A DNA stretch of 6,681 nt from an uncultured Rhodanobacteraceae bacterium (GCA_937873105.1 CALMWD010000068.1:1-6681); one strand, 5' to 3'. Shown: positions 1-6,652, counted from the stretch's first letter. The notes: generated by a model from the letters alone, not told the origin. Translations and numbers: made by a program.

Positions 1-1749
1 GGCCAGCTGCAATCGCCGACCACCGCCACCGATGCCAATGGCGAGAGCGCGAACCGGCTCACGCTCGGCACCACGCCCGGCTGCAACGAGGTGACCGCCT
101 CGGTCGCCGGCGTCGGCAGCGTGAGCTTCACCGCCAACGGCGGGGTTCCCGCGGGCGCGGTGATCGAGATCGTCGCCGGCAACGGCCAGGCGCTGGTACC
201 GCTGGAAGATTCCTCGCCGCTGCAGGTGCGCGTGCGCACGGCCTCGGGCGAACCGGTGCCCGGGGCGATCGTGACCTTCAGCGCGGACCGCCCGGAAGCG
301 ACCTTGACGCTGGGCGAAGCCACGACCGACGCCAACGGTCTGGCCAGCAGCATCGTCCGCATCGGGCTTCCGGTCGGCGTGCGCGTGCTCGCGAAGCTGC
401 GCGACGCGCCCGACCTCGGCGGCGTCGAATTCGTCCTCAATGCAGGCGTCGTCAATACCGAGGGCCTGGCGCCGGGCGAAGTCGGCGTGGCCGATGCCAT
501 CGACAGCGCCTGCCCGCAGCTGGCCGGCATGAGCAACCTGACGCCGCAGCAGCAGGATCTGCTCGCGCGCTGCAGCGAACTGGTGGTCAATGCCGAGGAC
601 GATCCGGACGACGTCGGTCGTGCGCTCGGCGAGATGCTGGCCGACGAAGCCACCTCGCAGAACAACGCGGCGCTGACCGCGGCGAACAACCAGCTCGACA
701 ACCTGAAGGCGCGATTCGCGGCCCTGCGTGCCGGTGCGCGCGGCGTCGACCTGGCGGGCCTGAACGTGCTGGTCCCGGGCGGTGCGTTGTCGTTCGGCCT
801 GCTGCCCAGCGCCATCGTGCTGGGTGCGGGCGAACCGCCCGAGGAAGTCGGATCCGACTTCTCGCGCTGGGGCTTCTTCGCGACCGGCACCATCGGCCGC
901 GGCGAACGCGATCCGGACACCTACGACCCCGGCTTCGAATACGACAGCTACGACATCACGGCCGGCATCGATTACCGATTCACCGAGTCCTGGATCCTCG
1001 GAGGGGCGCTCGGGTTCAATCGGAACAATACCGATCTGCCGGACGATCGGGGCGGCATGGACGCCAAGGGCTGGACCGTGTCCGGCTACGCCAGCTACTT
1101 CGACGCATCGGCCTGGTATGCCGATGCCGTACTCAGTTGGGGCCGCAACAACTTCGATCTGGAGCGCCGGCTGAACTACGGCATCGACGGCATTGCCGGG
1201 GGACGGACCCTGGTCGACCAGGTGGCCTCGGCCTCGCCGGATGGCGACCGCACCTCGTTCTCGCTCGCCGTCGGTCGCGATTTCAACCGCGGCGCCTGGA
1301 CCTTCGGGCCGTACCTGCGCACGACCTACTCGAAACTCGACTTCGACGCCTATACCGAGACCATGTCCAATCCGACCGCCCCCGGCGCCGGCCTGGCCCT
1401 GGCCGTGGATGCGCGCGAGCTGAAGAGCCTGCAGGGCGTGGTCGGCGGCAAGCTGAGCTACGCCGTGAGCACGTCCTGGGGCATCCTGCTGCCCAATGCG
1501 CAGATCGAATGGGTGCGGGAGTTCGAGGACGACCCGGAACTGCTGGTGACGCGCTTCGCCTATGATCCGACGCAGACGCCGATCCTGGTCGAAAGCGAAC
1601 GCATCGACAATGACTACTTCAATCTGGGCGTGGGCCTGTCCGGTGTGTTCGCCAATGGCCGTAGTGCCTATGTGTACTACGAGCATGTCGCCGGCCAGGA
1701 CCGCATGAGTTCGGACAGCCTCGCCATCGGCGTGCGCATCGAGTTTTGA
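1..1749 (+). CDS. Ig-like repeat autotransporter (5' end missing)
   Basis: The reading frame is open from base 1, so the gene starts upstream of the window; 582 residues are visible. Residues 1-45 are the end of one bacterial Ig-like (Big-1/invasin type) repeat and residues about 46-148 a complete second one. The shared TDANG motif recurs at residues 10-14 and 109-113, giving a period near 99 residues. A helical, polar linker with two cysteines (C171, C191) follows. From about W290 to the end the sequence alternates aromatic and polar residues in amphipathic strands (WGFFATGTIG, YDITAGIDYRF, AYVYYEHV) and finishes IGVRIEF. A terminal phenylalanine is the outer-membrane barrel sorting signal. 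Length and pattern fit the autotransporter beta-domain (PF03797-like). By family, the barrel sits in the outer membrane and the Ig-like stalk is displayed outside; adhesion is a common role but is only inferred here. The GTG at base 91 lies mid-repeat and is not the true start. Confidence 0.88.
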   Translation, partial: GQLQSPTTATDANGESANRLTLGTTPGCNEVTASVAGVGSVSFTANGGVPAGAVIEIVAGNGQALVPLEDSSPLQVRVRTASGEPVPGAIVTFSADRPEATLTLGEATTDANGLASSIVRIGLPVGVRVLAKLRDAPDLGGVEFVLNAGVVNTEGLAPGEVGVADAIDSACPQLAGMSNLTPQQQDLLARCSELVVNAEDDPDDVGRALGEMLADEATSQNNAALTAANNQLDNLKARFAALRAGARGVDLAGLNVLVPGGALSFGLLPSAIVLGAGEPPEEVGSDFSRWGFFATGTIGRGERDPDTYDPGFEYDSYDITAGIDYRFTESWILGGALGFNRNNTDLPDDRGGMDAKGWTVSGYASYFDASAWYADAVLSWGRNNFDLERRLNYGIDGIAGGRTLVDQVASASPDGDRTSFSLAVGRDFNRGAWTFGPYLRTTYSKLDFDAYTETMSNPTAPGAGLALAVDARELKSLQGVVGGKLSYAVSTSWGILLPNAQIEWVREFEDDPELLVTRFAYDPTQTPILVESERIDNDYFNLGVGLSGVFANGRSAYVYYEHVAGQDRMSSDSLAIGVRIEF

Positions 1750-1756
1750 CGGGGGC

Positions 1757-1784
1757 TTGGCGGAATGCGCGAATTGGCCATAAT
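1757..1784 (+). promoter_or_regulatory. Candidate sigma-70 promoter for the phosphatase gene
   Basis: A -35-like TTGGCG (1757-1762, 4 of 6 consensus bases) and a -10-like CATAAT (1779-1784, 5 of 6) are separated by 16 bases, in the short gap after the autotransporter stop. Transcription would begin near 1790, leaving a leader of roughly 20 bases before the ATG at 1812. The A/T-rich -10 stands out in very GC-rich DNA. This is prediction by eye, and a promoter used by a related sigma factor could look similar. Confidence 0.5.
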
Positions 1785-1811
1785 CCGAACCCATATGCGG
1801 CTGCTGCCAAC

Positions 1812-2516
1812 ATGATCGAATTCGGGCATTCCACCCACGTCGGGCTCCGCCGCGAGCACAACGAAGACACCTATTACGCCGACAGCGACCTGGGCCTCTG
1901 GCTCGTCGCCGACGGCATGGGCGGCCACGAAAACGGCGAGGTCGCGAGCGCCCTGGCGCGCGACACCCTGGTGCGCGAGATCAAGGCCGGCGAGATGCTG
2001 GCCCGCGCCATCCAGCTCGCCGACGAGGAAATCATCAAGCATTCGAACCGTCGCCCGCAGGCGCTGCCGATGGGCACGACGGTCGCGGCGGTGCGGGTGC
2101 AGGGCAACAGCTACGAAATCGCCTGGGTCGGCGACAGTCGCGTCTACTGCGCCGAGGACGGCGAGTTCCGCCAGCTGTCGCAGGATCACTCCTACGTGCG
2201 CGAACTGGTCGAACAGGGCGCGATCAGCCCGGAGCAGGCGCGCACCCATCCGCATCGCAACGTCGTTACCCAGGCCCTGGGCGTCACCGATCCGCAAAGC
2301 CTGCGGGTCGAGACCCTGACCGGCACGCTGGCGCCGGGTAGCCAGCTGCTGCTGTGCAGCGACGGCCTGACCGAAGAAGTCGACGACAGCGACATCGCGC
2401 GCATCCTGTCGCGCTCCGACCTTTCCGCCCAGGAATGCGTCGACCACCTGATCCTGGCCGCGCTCGACGGCGGCGGCTCGGACAACGTGACGGTGATCCT
2501 GCTGCGCTGCAAGTAG
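1812..2516 (+). CDS. PP2C-type (PPM family) Ser/Thr protein phosphatase
   Basis: This 234-residue protein is a single soluble phosphatase domain with no signal peptide or membrane segment, so it should act in the cytoplasm removing phosphate from Ser/Thr residues using two Mn/Mg ions. The PPM motifs appear in order: GLRREHNED (11-19), LVADGMGGH (31-39, metal ligand D34 and G35), MGTTV (87-91), WVGDSRVY (105-112), QDHSYV (124-129), THPHRNVVTQALG (145-157), LLCSDGLTE (180-188, metal ligand D184) and GGSDNVTV (221-228, metal ligand D224). The length is normal for the bacterial Stp/PrpC group. I chose ATG 1812 over the in-frame TTG at 1746 because the fold begins at once with IEFGHSTHVG. The 22 extra residues look like translated promoter DNA, and the TTG overlaps the preceding stop. 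No good Shine-Dalgarno sequence precedes 1812. The convergent kinase gene downstream is its natural candidate antagonist. Confidence 0.93.
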   Translation: MIEFGHSTHVGLRREHNEDTYYADSDLGLWLVADGMGGHENGEVASALARDTLVREIKAGEMLARAIQLADEEIIKHSNRRPQALPMGTTVAAVRVQGNSYEIAWVGDSRVYCAEDGEFRQLSQDHSYVRELVEQGAISPEQARTHPHRNVVTQALGVTDPQSLRVETLTGTLAPGSQLLLCSDGLTEEVDDSDIARILSRSDLSAQECVDHLILAALDGGGSDNVTVILLRCK

Positions 2517-2531
2517 TCCACAGCGCCGGGA

Positions 2532-4037
2532 TCACTGCATGACGCAGTCCTGGTCGCGCAAGCGCTTCAACGACGGGCGATCTGGGTCCGCCAGCAATCC
2601 GGTTTCGGCGAGCGAGCCGCAACCGACGATCGAACCGCGGTCTTTGGCCGCCAATGCCTTCGATTCGTAGAAGTCGGCGATGCGCAGGAGCCCCTGCGTG
2701 GCTGCGGCATTGCCTGGATCGAGGCGCAACACCTGCTGGTACAGCTCGATCGCGTTGTCCCCCGGGGGCGACGCCAGCTTGCGGCCGGGGATGACGCTCT
2801 CGTCGCTCGGCGCGATCGCGTTTCGCACGTAGTCGTTGGCACGCGCCAGCAAGGTACCGACATCGCCCTCGATGGCCACCGGCGGGGGCGCGTCGGCCAG
2901 GAGTTCCTCGACCGGCGGCGTCGGCGCAGGGCCGCCGTCGTCGACGATCGCCGCGGCCGTTTCGCCCGATGGGTTGGCGTCCGCGTCGGCAGGCTTGCGG
3001 CCGAACATCGACCAGGCCAGCACCGCGGCCACGAGCAGGCCGCCGCCGGCCACGGCCCACAGCCAGGGCTTCGGCGTCGTTGACGCCGCTGCCGAGGAAA
3101 CGGCGCCCGCGGCGATCGCGACCCCGCGCTGGGTCGGCTCGGCATCGTCCACCGGACGTACCCGCGAGGCCGGACGCTTGCGTGTCGCCATCGCGTCGCG
3201 CATCGCCTTGGCCTCGGGCGCGGTCGCGATCAGCTTTTCGCAGGCCGCGACGAACTCGTCGCCGGTCGCATAGCGCTGGTCCGGCAGTTTCGCCATCAAC
3301 CGGTCCAGCAGCGGTTGCAGCCCGGCCCTCGCTGCCGGCACCTTCGGGATCGGATGCGTCACGTGCATCAACGCGATCGTGTACGGATCGGACGAGTCGT
3401 AGGGCGGCGCGCCGGTCAGCAACTCGTACATCATCGCGCCGAGGCTGTAGAGATCGGATCGGCCATCCACCTTCTCGGCGCGTGCCTGTTCCGGGCTCAT
3501 GTAATGCGGCGTGCCGATGGAATTGCCGGCCTGGGTCGCCATGGTGTTCGAGTTCATCGCCTTGGCGATGCCGAAGTCGGCCAGCACCGCCGTGCCGTTG
3601 GCTCGGAACAGCACGTTGGCCGGCTTCACGTCGCGATGCACCACGCCCTTCTCGTGCGCATAGGCGAGGCCGAGCGCGATGTCGCGCATCACGTCCAGAG
3701 TCTCGGGGATCGGCATCGCCGCCCCCATGCGTTCGCGCAAGGTGCCGCCGGGAATGAATTCCTGGGCGAGGTAGTAGACGCCATTGTGCTGGGCGATGTC
3801 GTAGACCGTGACCAGGTTCGGATGGCTCAGCTTCGCGGCGAGGCGCCCCTCCTTCAGGAAGCGCTCCGTGAACTCCTGGTTCGCCGCCAGCGAGGGCGCC
3901 ATGACCTTGAGCGCGACCTCGCGGTCCAGCGACTCCTGCATCGCCAGGTAGACCGAAGCCATGCCGCCTTCGCCCAGGCTGCGCAGGATGCGGTAGCCGG
4001 GAATATCGACGGTCTGCATGACCTGGGTGACGCTCAT
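2532..4037 (-). CDS. Membrane-anchored Hanks-type Ser/Thr protein kinase with TPR-like tail
   Basis: This 501-residue transmembrane kinase should phosphorylate Ser/Thr on cytoplasmic targets and on itself. The cytoplasmic kinase domain spans about residues 13-270: glycine loop LGEGGMASV (21-29), ATP-binding K44 in VALKVM, helix-C E63, catalytic HRDVKPANV (134-142), DFG (154-156), a Thr-rich activation loop (T165, T168, T176) and GTPHYMSPEQ (175-184). It is an RD kinase with every catalytic residue intact. A proline/alanine-rich juxtamembrane stretch leads to one membrane segment at about 325-345. The outer part (350-501) has an acidic, proline-rich spacer and a TPR-like helix pair (AIELYQQVLRLDPGNAAATQ, 429-448). 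Its only two cysteines are C473 and C498. There are no PASTA repeats. I chose ATG 4037 because a good GGAAG lies 6 bases upstream; the frame stays open to 4655, but that is antisense-like sequence within the cytochrome gene. M7 is a possible alternative start. Confidence 0.94.
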   Translation of the reverse strand: MSVTQVMQTVDIPGYRILRSLGEGGMASVYLAMQESLDREVALKVMAPSLAANQEFTERFLKEGRLAAKLSHPNLVTVYDIAQHNGVYYLAQEFIPGGTLRERMGAAMPIPETLDVMRDIALGLAYAHEKGVVHRDVKPANVLFRANGTAVLADFGIAKAMNSNTMATQAGNSIGTPHYMSPEQARAEKVDGRSDLYSLGAMMYELLTGAPPYDSSDPYTIALMHVTHPIPKVPAARAGLQPLLDRLMAKLPDQRYATGDEFVAACEKLIATAPEAKAMRDAMATRKRPASRVRPVDDAEPTQRGVAIAAGAVSSAAASTTPKPWLWAVAGGGLLVAAVLAWSMFGRKPADADANPSGETAAAIVDDGGPAPTPPVEELLADAPPPVAIEGDVGTLLARANDYVRNAIAPSDESVIPGRKLASPPGDNAIELYQQVLRLDPGNAAATQGLLRIADFYESKALAAKDRGSIVGCGSLAETGLLADPDRPSLKRLRDQDCVMQ

Positions 4038-4040
4038 GCC

Positions 4041-4048
4041 GTTCTTCC
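4041..4048 (-). promoter_or_regulatory. Ribosome binding site of the kinase gene
   Basis: On the minus strand GGAAGAAC precedes the ATG at 4037, with the GGAAG core (4044-4048) ending 6 bases before the start codon. It supports this start over the long upstream open frame. Confidence 0.6.
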
Positions 4049-4066
4049 GCGCGGAGTCATCGCGCA

Positions 4067-4075
4067 AAGATAGCA
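4067..4075 (-). promoter_or_regulatory. Candidate extended -10 promoter for the kinase gene
   Basis: On the minus strand the gap between the cytochrome and kinase genes contains TGCTATCTT, a TGn extension plus a TATCTT -10 (4 of 6 consensus bases). It would place the transcript start near 4060, with a leader of about 20 bases. I see no convincing -35, as usual for extended -10 promoters. If real, the kinase can be transcribed apart from the cytochrome gene. Confidence 0.35.
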
Positions 4076-4081
4076 AACCGC

Positions 4082-4097
4082 ACGCCGCTTCCGGCGC
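4082..4097 (-). terminator. Weak hairpin after the cytochrome gene, possible terminator or attenuator
   Basis: On the minus strand, 11 bases past the cytochrome stop, GCGCCG pairs with CGGCGT (five G-C pairs and one G-U) around a four-base GAAG loop. Only scattered Ts follow (TTTGCTATCTTT), with no continuous T run, so efficient intrinsic termination is doubtful. The stem could also simply reflect GC-rich DNA. Confidence 0.25.
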
Positions 4098-4108
4098 CTG
4101 CGCGCGAA

Positions 4109-5416
4109 TCAGGGCGCGGCGGCGCGTGCGGCACGCAAGGCCTCGGTGAACTTCGTCATCGACCAGCGCTCGTCGTTCTCGATCGTTGCGTAGAGCGCGT
4201 CGACCCGCTCCTGCAGGCGCTTGGCCGCGGTGTCGTCGAGCAGGCCGGCGCCCTCGAAGGCAACGACCACGGACTGCACCGCCATCACCGCCTGCTCGGC
4301 CGCCGCGTAATCGCGGAACTCGCCGCGTTCGGCATCGGCGACCAGGCTGCCGAGGACGAGGCCCAGCGATTCGGCCGGGAACTCGGTGGCCCGGGTCGCC
4401 TCGCGCCAGCGCACCAATTGCTCGCGCAAGGCGCGGGCAACCGCGAAGGTCTGGTCGCGATCGACCGTGGTCGCCTGGTGCAGGCGCCGATTGAAATCGA
4501 GCGCCTGCTTCGCCGCGCCCGCATCGACCGCCGCAAGCACGTGGCGGAACATGACCAGGTTGGCGTCGTTCAGACGCACCACGCCAGGGCCGAGTCCGGT
4601 GCCCTGACGCGGCCCCCAGGCCTTGCCCGACATCGGTCGGTGACAAGCGTGGCAATCGAACAGCACCAGCTCCGGGAAGATGCCGTGCCAGCCCGCCTTG
4701 GGGTCGAGCAGGACGTCGAGGGCGTTGATCGCGGCCGAGGCCTGGCCGACGCCCCAGTCGCGCACGCCGTCGTAGCGGCCCTTGCGCTGCTCGTAATCAT
4801 CGTCGACGGTGTAGTGCGGATGCAGCCAGGTAAAGGTATCGAGTTCGAACGACAGGCGCGGATGGCCCGCACCCATGATGCGATGCGTGATCATGCGGTC
4901 GCGCGAGCCGGCATGGCAGCTCAGGCAGAGCGCCGAACGCTGCACCGGATCCTCGGTCGGAAACAGGCCTGCTGCCAGATTGTCGGCGTGACCGGCCTCG
5001 ACATGCGAGGCGATCCAGGGATCGGCGCCGCCATGGCAGGCCTCGCAGCCGACGCCGTCCTCGATCTGGAACTTCTCGCCGCGCTGCGCCGCCGGCACGT
5101 TGTCGGCATGGCAGTCGAGGCAGACGCCGGCCTGCTCCGCCGGACCCAGGCCAAGCTTCTTCGCGATCGCCTGCGACTCCGCCGTCAGCAGGGTCTGGTA
5201 GGCCTTGGCGTGCGGATCGAACTCCTGCCAGACCGCGAATTCGTTCATCTGCACCTTGGCCTTGGCCGACACCTCGGTCGCGCCATGGCAGACGCTGTTC
5301 GCGCAACTGGCGACCCCAAGGTGCTTGTGCGCCGCGATCGTCGTGCTGACCGCCTCGGCCCGCACGCCCAGCACGGCCGCAGCCAGCACCATCCCCATCC
5401 AGAACGTCTGCTTCAC
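4109..5416 (-). CDS. Secreted pentaheme c-type cytochrome (cytochrome c554-like)
   Basis: This 435-residue multiheme electron carrier is probably periplasmic. Residues 1-20 form a signal peptide (MKQTFWMG, then a hydrophobic core, then VRA before EA). Five haem attachment sites follow: an unusual CX4CH (CANSVCH, 38-44) and four CXXCH sites, CLDCH (99-103), CEACH (124-128), CLSCH (164-168) and CHACH (255-259). Other histidines that could act as distal ligands include those in HKH (30-32), DPHA (67-70), MGAGHPRLSFEL (181-192) and LHPHY (198-202). The first four sites resemble the cytochrome c554 family; the last 175 residues lack haem sites and look helical. The start is GTG, with a strong GGGGAG (5423-5428) six bases upstream. 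The gene lies 73 bases after dnaQ and 71 before the kinase gene, and no oxidoreductase partner is visible. The electron donor, acceptor and any catalytic role cannot be told from the sequence. Confidence 0.9.
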   Translation of the reverse strand: MKQTFWMGMVLAAAVLGVRAEAVSTTIAAHKHLGVASCANSVCHGATEVSAKAKVQMNEFAVWQEFDPHAKAYQTLLTAESQAIAKKLGLGPAEQAGVCLDCHADNVPAAQRGEKFQIEDGVGCEACHGGADPWIASHVEAGHADNLAAGLFPTEDPVQRSALCLSCHAGSRDRMITHRIMGAGHPRLSFELDTFTWLHPHYTVDDDYEQRKGRYDGVRDWGVGQASAAINALDVLLDPKAGWHGIFPELVLFDCHACHRPMSGKAWGPRQGTGLGPGVVRLNDANLVMFRHVLAAVDAGAAKQALDFNRRLHQATTVDRDQTFAVARALREQLVRWREATRATEFPAESLGLVLGSLVADAERGEFRDYAAAEQAVMAVQSVVVAFEGAGLLDDTAAKRLQERVDALYATIENDERWSMTKFTEALRAARAAAP

Positions 5417-5422
5417 GGAATT

Positions 5423-5428
5423 CTCCCC
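5423..5428 (-). promoter_or_regulatory. Ribosome binding site fixing the GTG start of the cytochrome gene
   Basis: On the minus strand GGGGAG ends six bases before the GTG at 5416. It is the strongest Shine-Dalgarno in the window and sits directly before a well-formed signal peptide, so it decides the non-ATG start. Confidence 0.7.
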
Positions 5429-5489
5429 AAGTCCGTCGCCGCCCGCCGATCTTCCACCCGCAAGCGCAGGCTTCGCAAGCCGCGTCCGC

Positions 5490-6197
5490 TCAGGAGGCCA
5501 GTTCGCGCCAGACCGGCGTCTTCTTCGCGGCCTTGGCGATGGCGTCGAGCCGCGTCTCGTGCGCCGCCGCCTCCTCGGCGCTGGCGCGCAACACGCGCAG
5601 GGCGCCCAGCTTCAGCGAGGCCAGCGCGGCTTCGCCGGAAGTCGCGGCGACGACGGGCGAGTCGAAGCTCATTTCGCCCTGTCCTGCGGTCAGCGCGAGG
5701 TAGACCTCGGCCAACAGGTTGGCGTCGAGCAGCGCGCCATGAAGGTCGCGACCGGAGTTGTCGACGCCGAGGCGCTTGCACAGCGCATCCAGGGAATTGC
5801 GCTGCCCCGGATAACGCTCGCGCGCCAGCTTGAGCGTGTCGAGCACGCTGCAGCGGCTGGCGATGCTGCCGGCGCCGGGACCGAGCCTGGACAGTTCCGC
5901 GTCCAGGAAGCCGACGTCGAACGCGGCGTTGTGGATCACCAGTTCGGCGCCGTCGATGAAGGCCAGGAATTCGTCGGCGACCTGCGCGAACAGCGGCTTG
6001 TCGGCCAGGAACTCGTCGGTCAGGCCATGCACCTCGGCCGCGCCGCGGTCGACTTCGCGCTGCGGATTCAGGTAACGATGGAAGACGCGTCCGCTCGGGC
6101 GCCGCTCGACCAGCTCGACGCAACCGATCTCGATGACGCGATGGCCGCGGGCGGCGTCCAAACCGGTGGTTTCGGTATCGAGGATGATCTGCCGCAT
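5490..6197 (-). CDS. dnaQ: DNA polymerase III epsilon subunit, 3'-5' proofreading exonuclease
   Basis: This 235-residue protein is the proofreading subunit of the replicative polymerase, removing misincorporated 3' nucleotides. It is a complete DEDDh exonuclease. Exo I is DTETTG (D7, E9). Exo II is HNAAFDVGFL (D94). Exo III is HGALLDANLLAEVYL (H153, D158). These align with D12, E14, D103, H162 and D167 of the E. coli protein. QGEMSF (173-178) matches the position and pattern of the E. coli clamp-binding QTSMAF. The tail (about 195-235, with AAAHETRLDAI and VWREL) matches the part of E. coli epsilon that binds the polymerase alpha subunit, so this is the true replicative subunit and not a stray DnaQ-like exonuclease. 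The ATG shares its A with the TGA of rnhA (TGATG), which suggests translational coupling. Length is close to the E. coli protein (243). Confidence 0.97.
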   Translation of the reverse strand: MRQIILDTETTGLDAARGHRVIEIGCVELVERRPSGRVFHRYLNPQREVDRGAAEVHGLTDEFLADKPLFAQVADEFLAFIDGAELVIHNAAFDVGFLDAELSRLGPGAGSIASRCSVLDTLKLARERYPGQRNSLDALCKRLGVDNSGRDLHGALLDANLLAEVYLALTAGQGEMSFDSPVVAATSGEAALASLKLGALRVLRASAEEAAAHETRLDAIAKAAKKTPVWRELAS

Positions 6198-6652
6198 CAG
6201 GCGTCCTTGCGGTTCAGCAGGTCGCGGATCGCGGCGCGCGCGTGCGCGTCGACGGCCTCGTTCTCGGCATGGCCGTCATGGCCGCGAACCCAGTGGAAGC
6301 TGACCTGGTGCCGCGCCAGTACCGCATCCAGGGCTTCCCACAGGTCGCGGTTCTTCACCGGCTCGCGCCCGCTGGTGCGCCAGCCGTTGCGCTTCCAGCC
6401 GGCCATCCACTGCTCCACGCCCTGCTTGAGATACTGCGAATCCGTGGTCAGGTCGACTTCGCAGGGCTTGGTCAACGATTCGAGCGCGCGCAGGGCCGCG
6501 GTGAGTTCCATGCGGTTGTTCGTGGTCGCGGGTTCGGCGCCGTTGAGCCAGCGCTCGGTGTCTCGATATCGCAGCAAGGCCGCCCAGCCGCCCGGCCCCG
6601 GATTGCCGGAGCAGGCGCCGTCGGTGTAGATCTGCACGCGCGCCCGGCTCAC
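6197..6652 (-). CDS. rnhA: Ribonuclease HI
   Basis: This 151-residue cytoplasmic enzyme cuts the RNA strand of RNA-DNA hybrids, clearing R-loops and primers. All catalytic residues are present: D11 in [15 protein letters not shown] (9-23), E49 in NNRMELTA (45-52), D71 in TTDSQYL (69-75), D135 near the end, and the assisting H125 in HWVRGHDGH (120-128). The basic substrate-binding region around [20 protein letters not shown] (86-105) is intact, and the length is typical (E. coli 155). The segment at D135 reads NEAVDAHA where E. coli has NERCDELA, a mild variation. The start is GTG at 6652; the A after it makes GTGA, overlapping the stop of a possible upstream frame. The GTG at codon 6 lies too close to the first beta strand to be a better choice. 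The gene overlaps dnaQ by one base, so the two are probably cotranscribed. Confidence 0.96.
   Translation of the reverse strand: MSRARVQIYTDGACSGNPGPGGWAALLRYRDTERWLNGAEPATTNNRMELTAALRALESLTKPCEVDLTTDSQYLKQGVEQWMAGWKRNGWRTSGREPVKNRDLWEALDAVLARHQVSFHWVRGHDGHAENEAVDAHARAAIRDLLNRKDA

Noticed and set aside
1746..1811. Upstream TTG start adding 22 residues to the phosphatase
   Set aside because: The added residues overlap the predicted promoter and the preceding stop codon, and the family fold begins at the ATG at 1812.
2504..2526. Inverted repeat GCGCTG / CAGCGC as a bidirectional terminator between the convergent genes
   Set aside because: The stem has only six pairs with an 11-base loop and no T run on either strand, so it is expected by chance in such GC-rich DNA.
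2284..3060. Minus-strand frame crossing the kinase/phosphatase junction
   Set aside because: It is very Arg-rich and out of frame with the kinase tail while overlapping the phosphatase 3' end; a shadow of GC-rich coding DNA.
4038..4655. N-terminal extension of the kinase frame by 206 residues
   Set aside because: The extension is Arg/Ala/Gly-rich, lies in a different frame inside the cytochrome gene, has no domain signature, and a ribosome binding site with ATG sits at 4037 directly before the kinase fold.
5469..5481. Small hairpin GGCTT-CGC-AAGCC after dnaQ
   Set aside because: A five-pair stem with a three-base loop and no T-rich tail does not support an intrinsic terminator.
4418..5833. 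471-residue plus-strand open frame
   Set aside because: It runs antisense to the cytochrome and dnaQ genes, both with full motif support. Its composition is typical of a GC-rich shadow frame.
5205..6629. 474-residue plus-strand open frame
   Set aside because: It is antisense to dnaQ and rnhA, which carry every catalytic motif, and shows no domain of its own.
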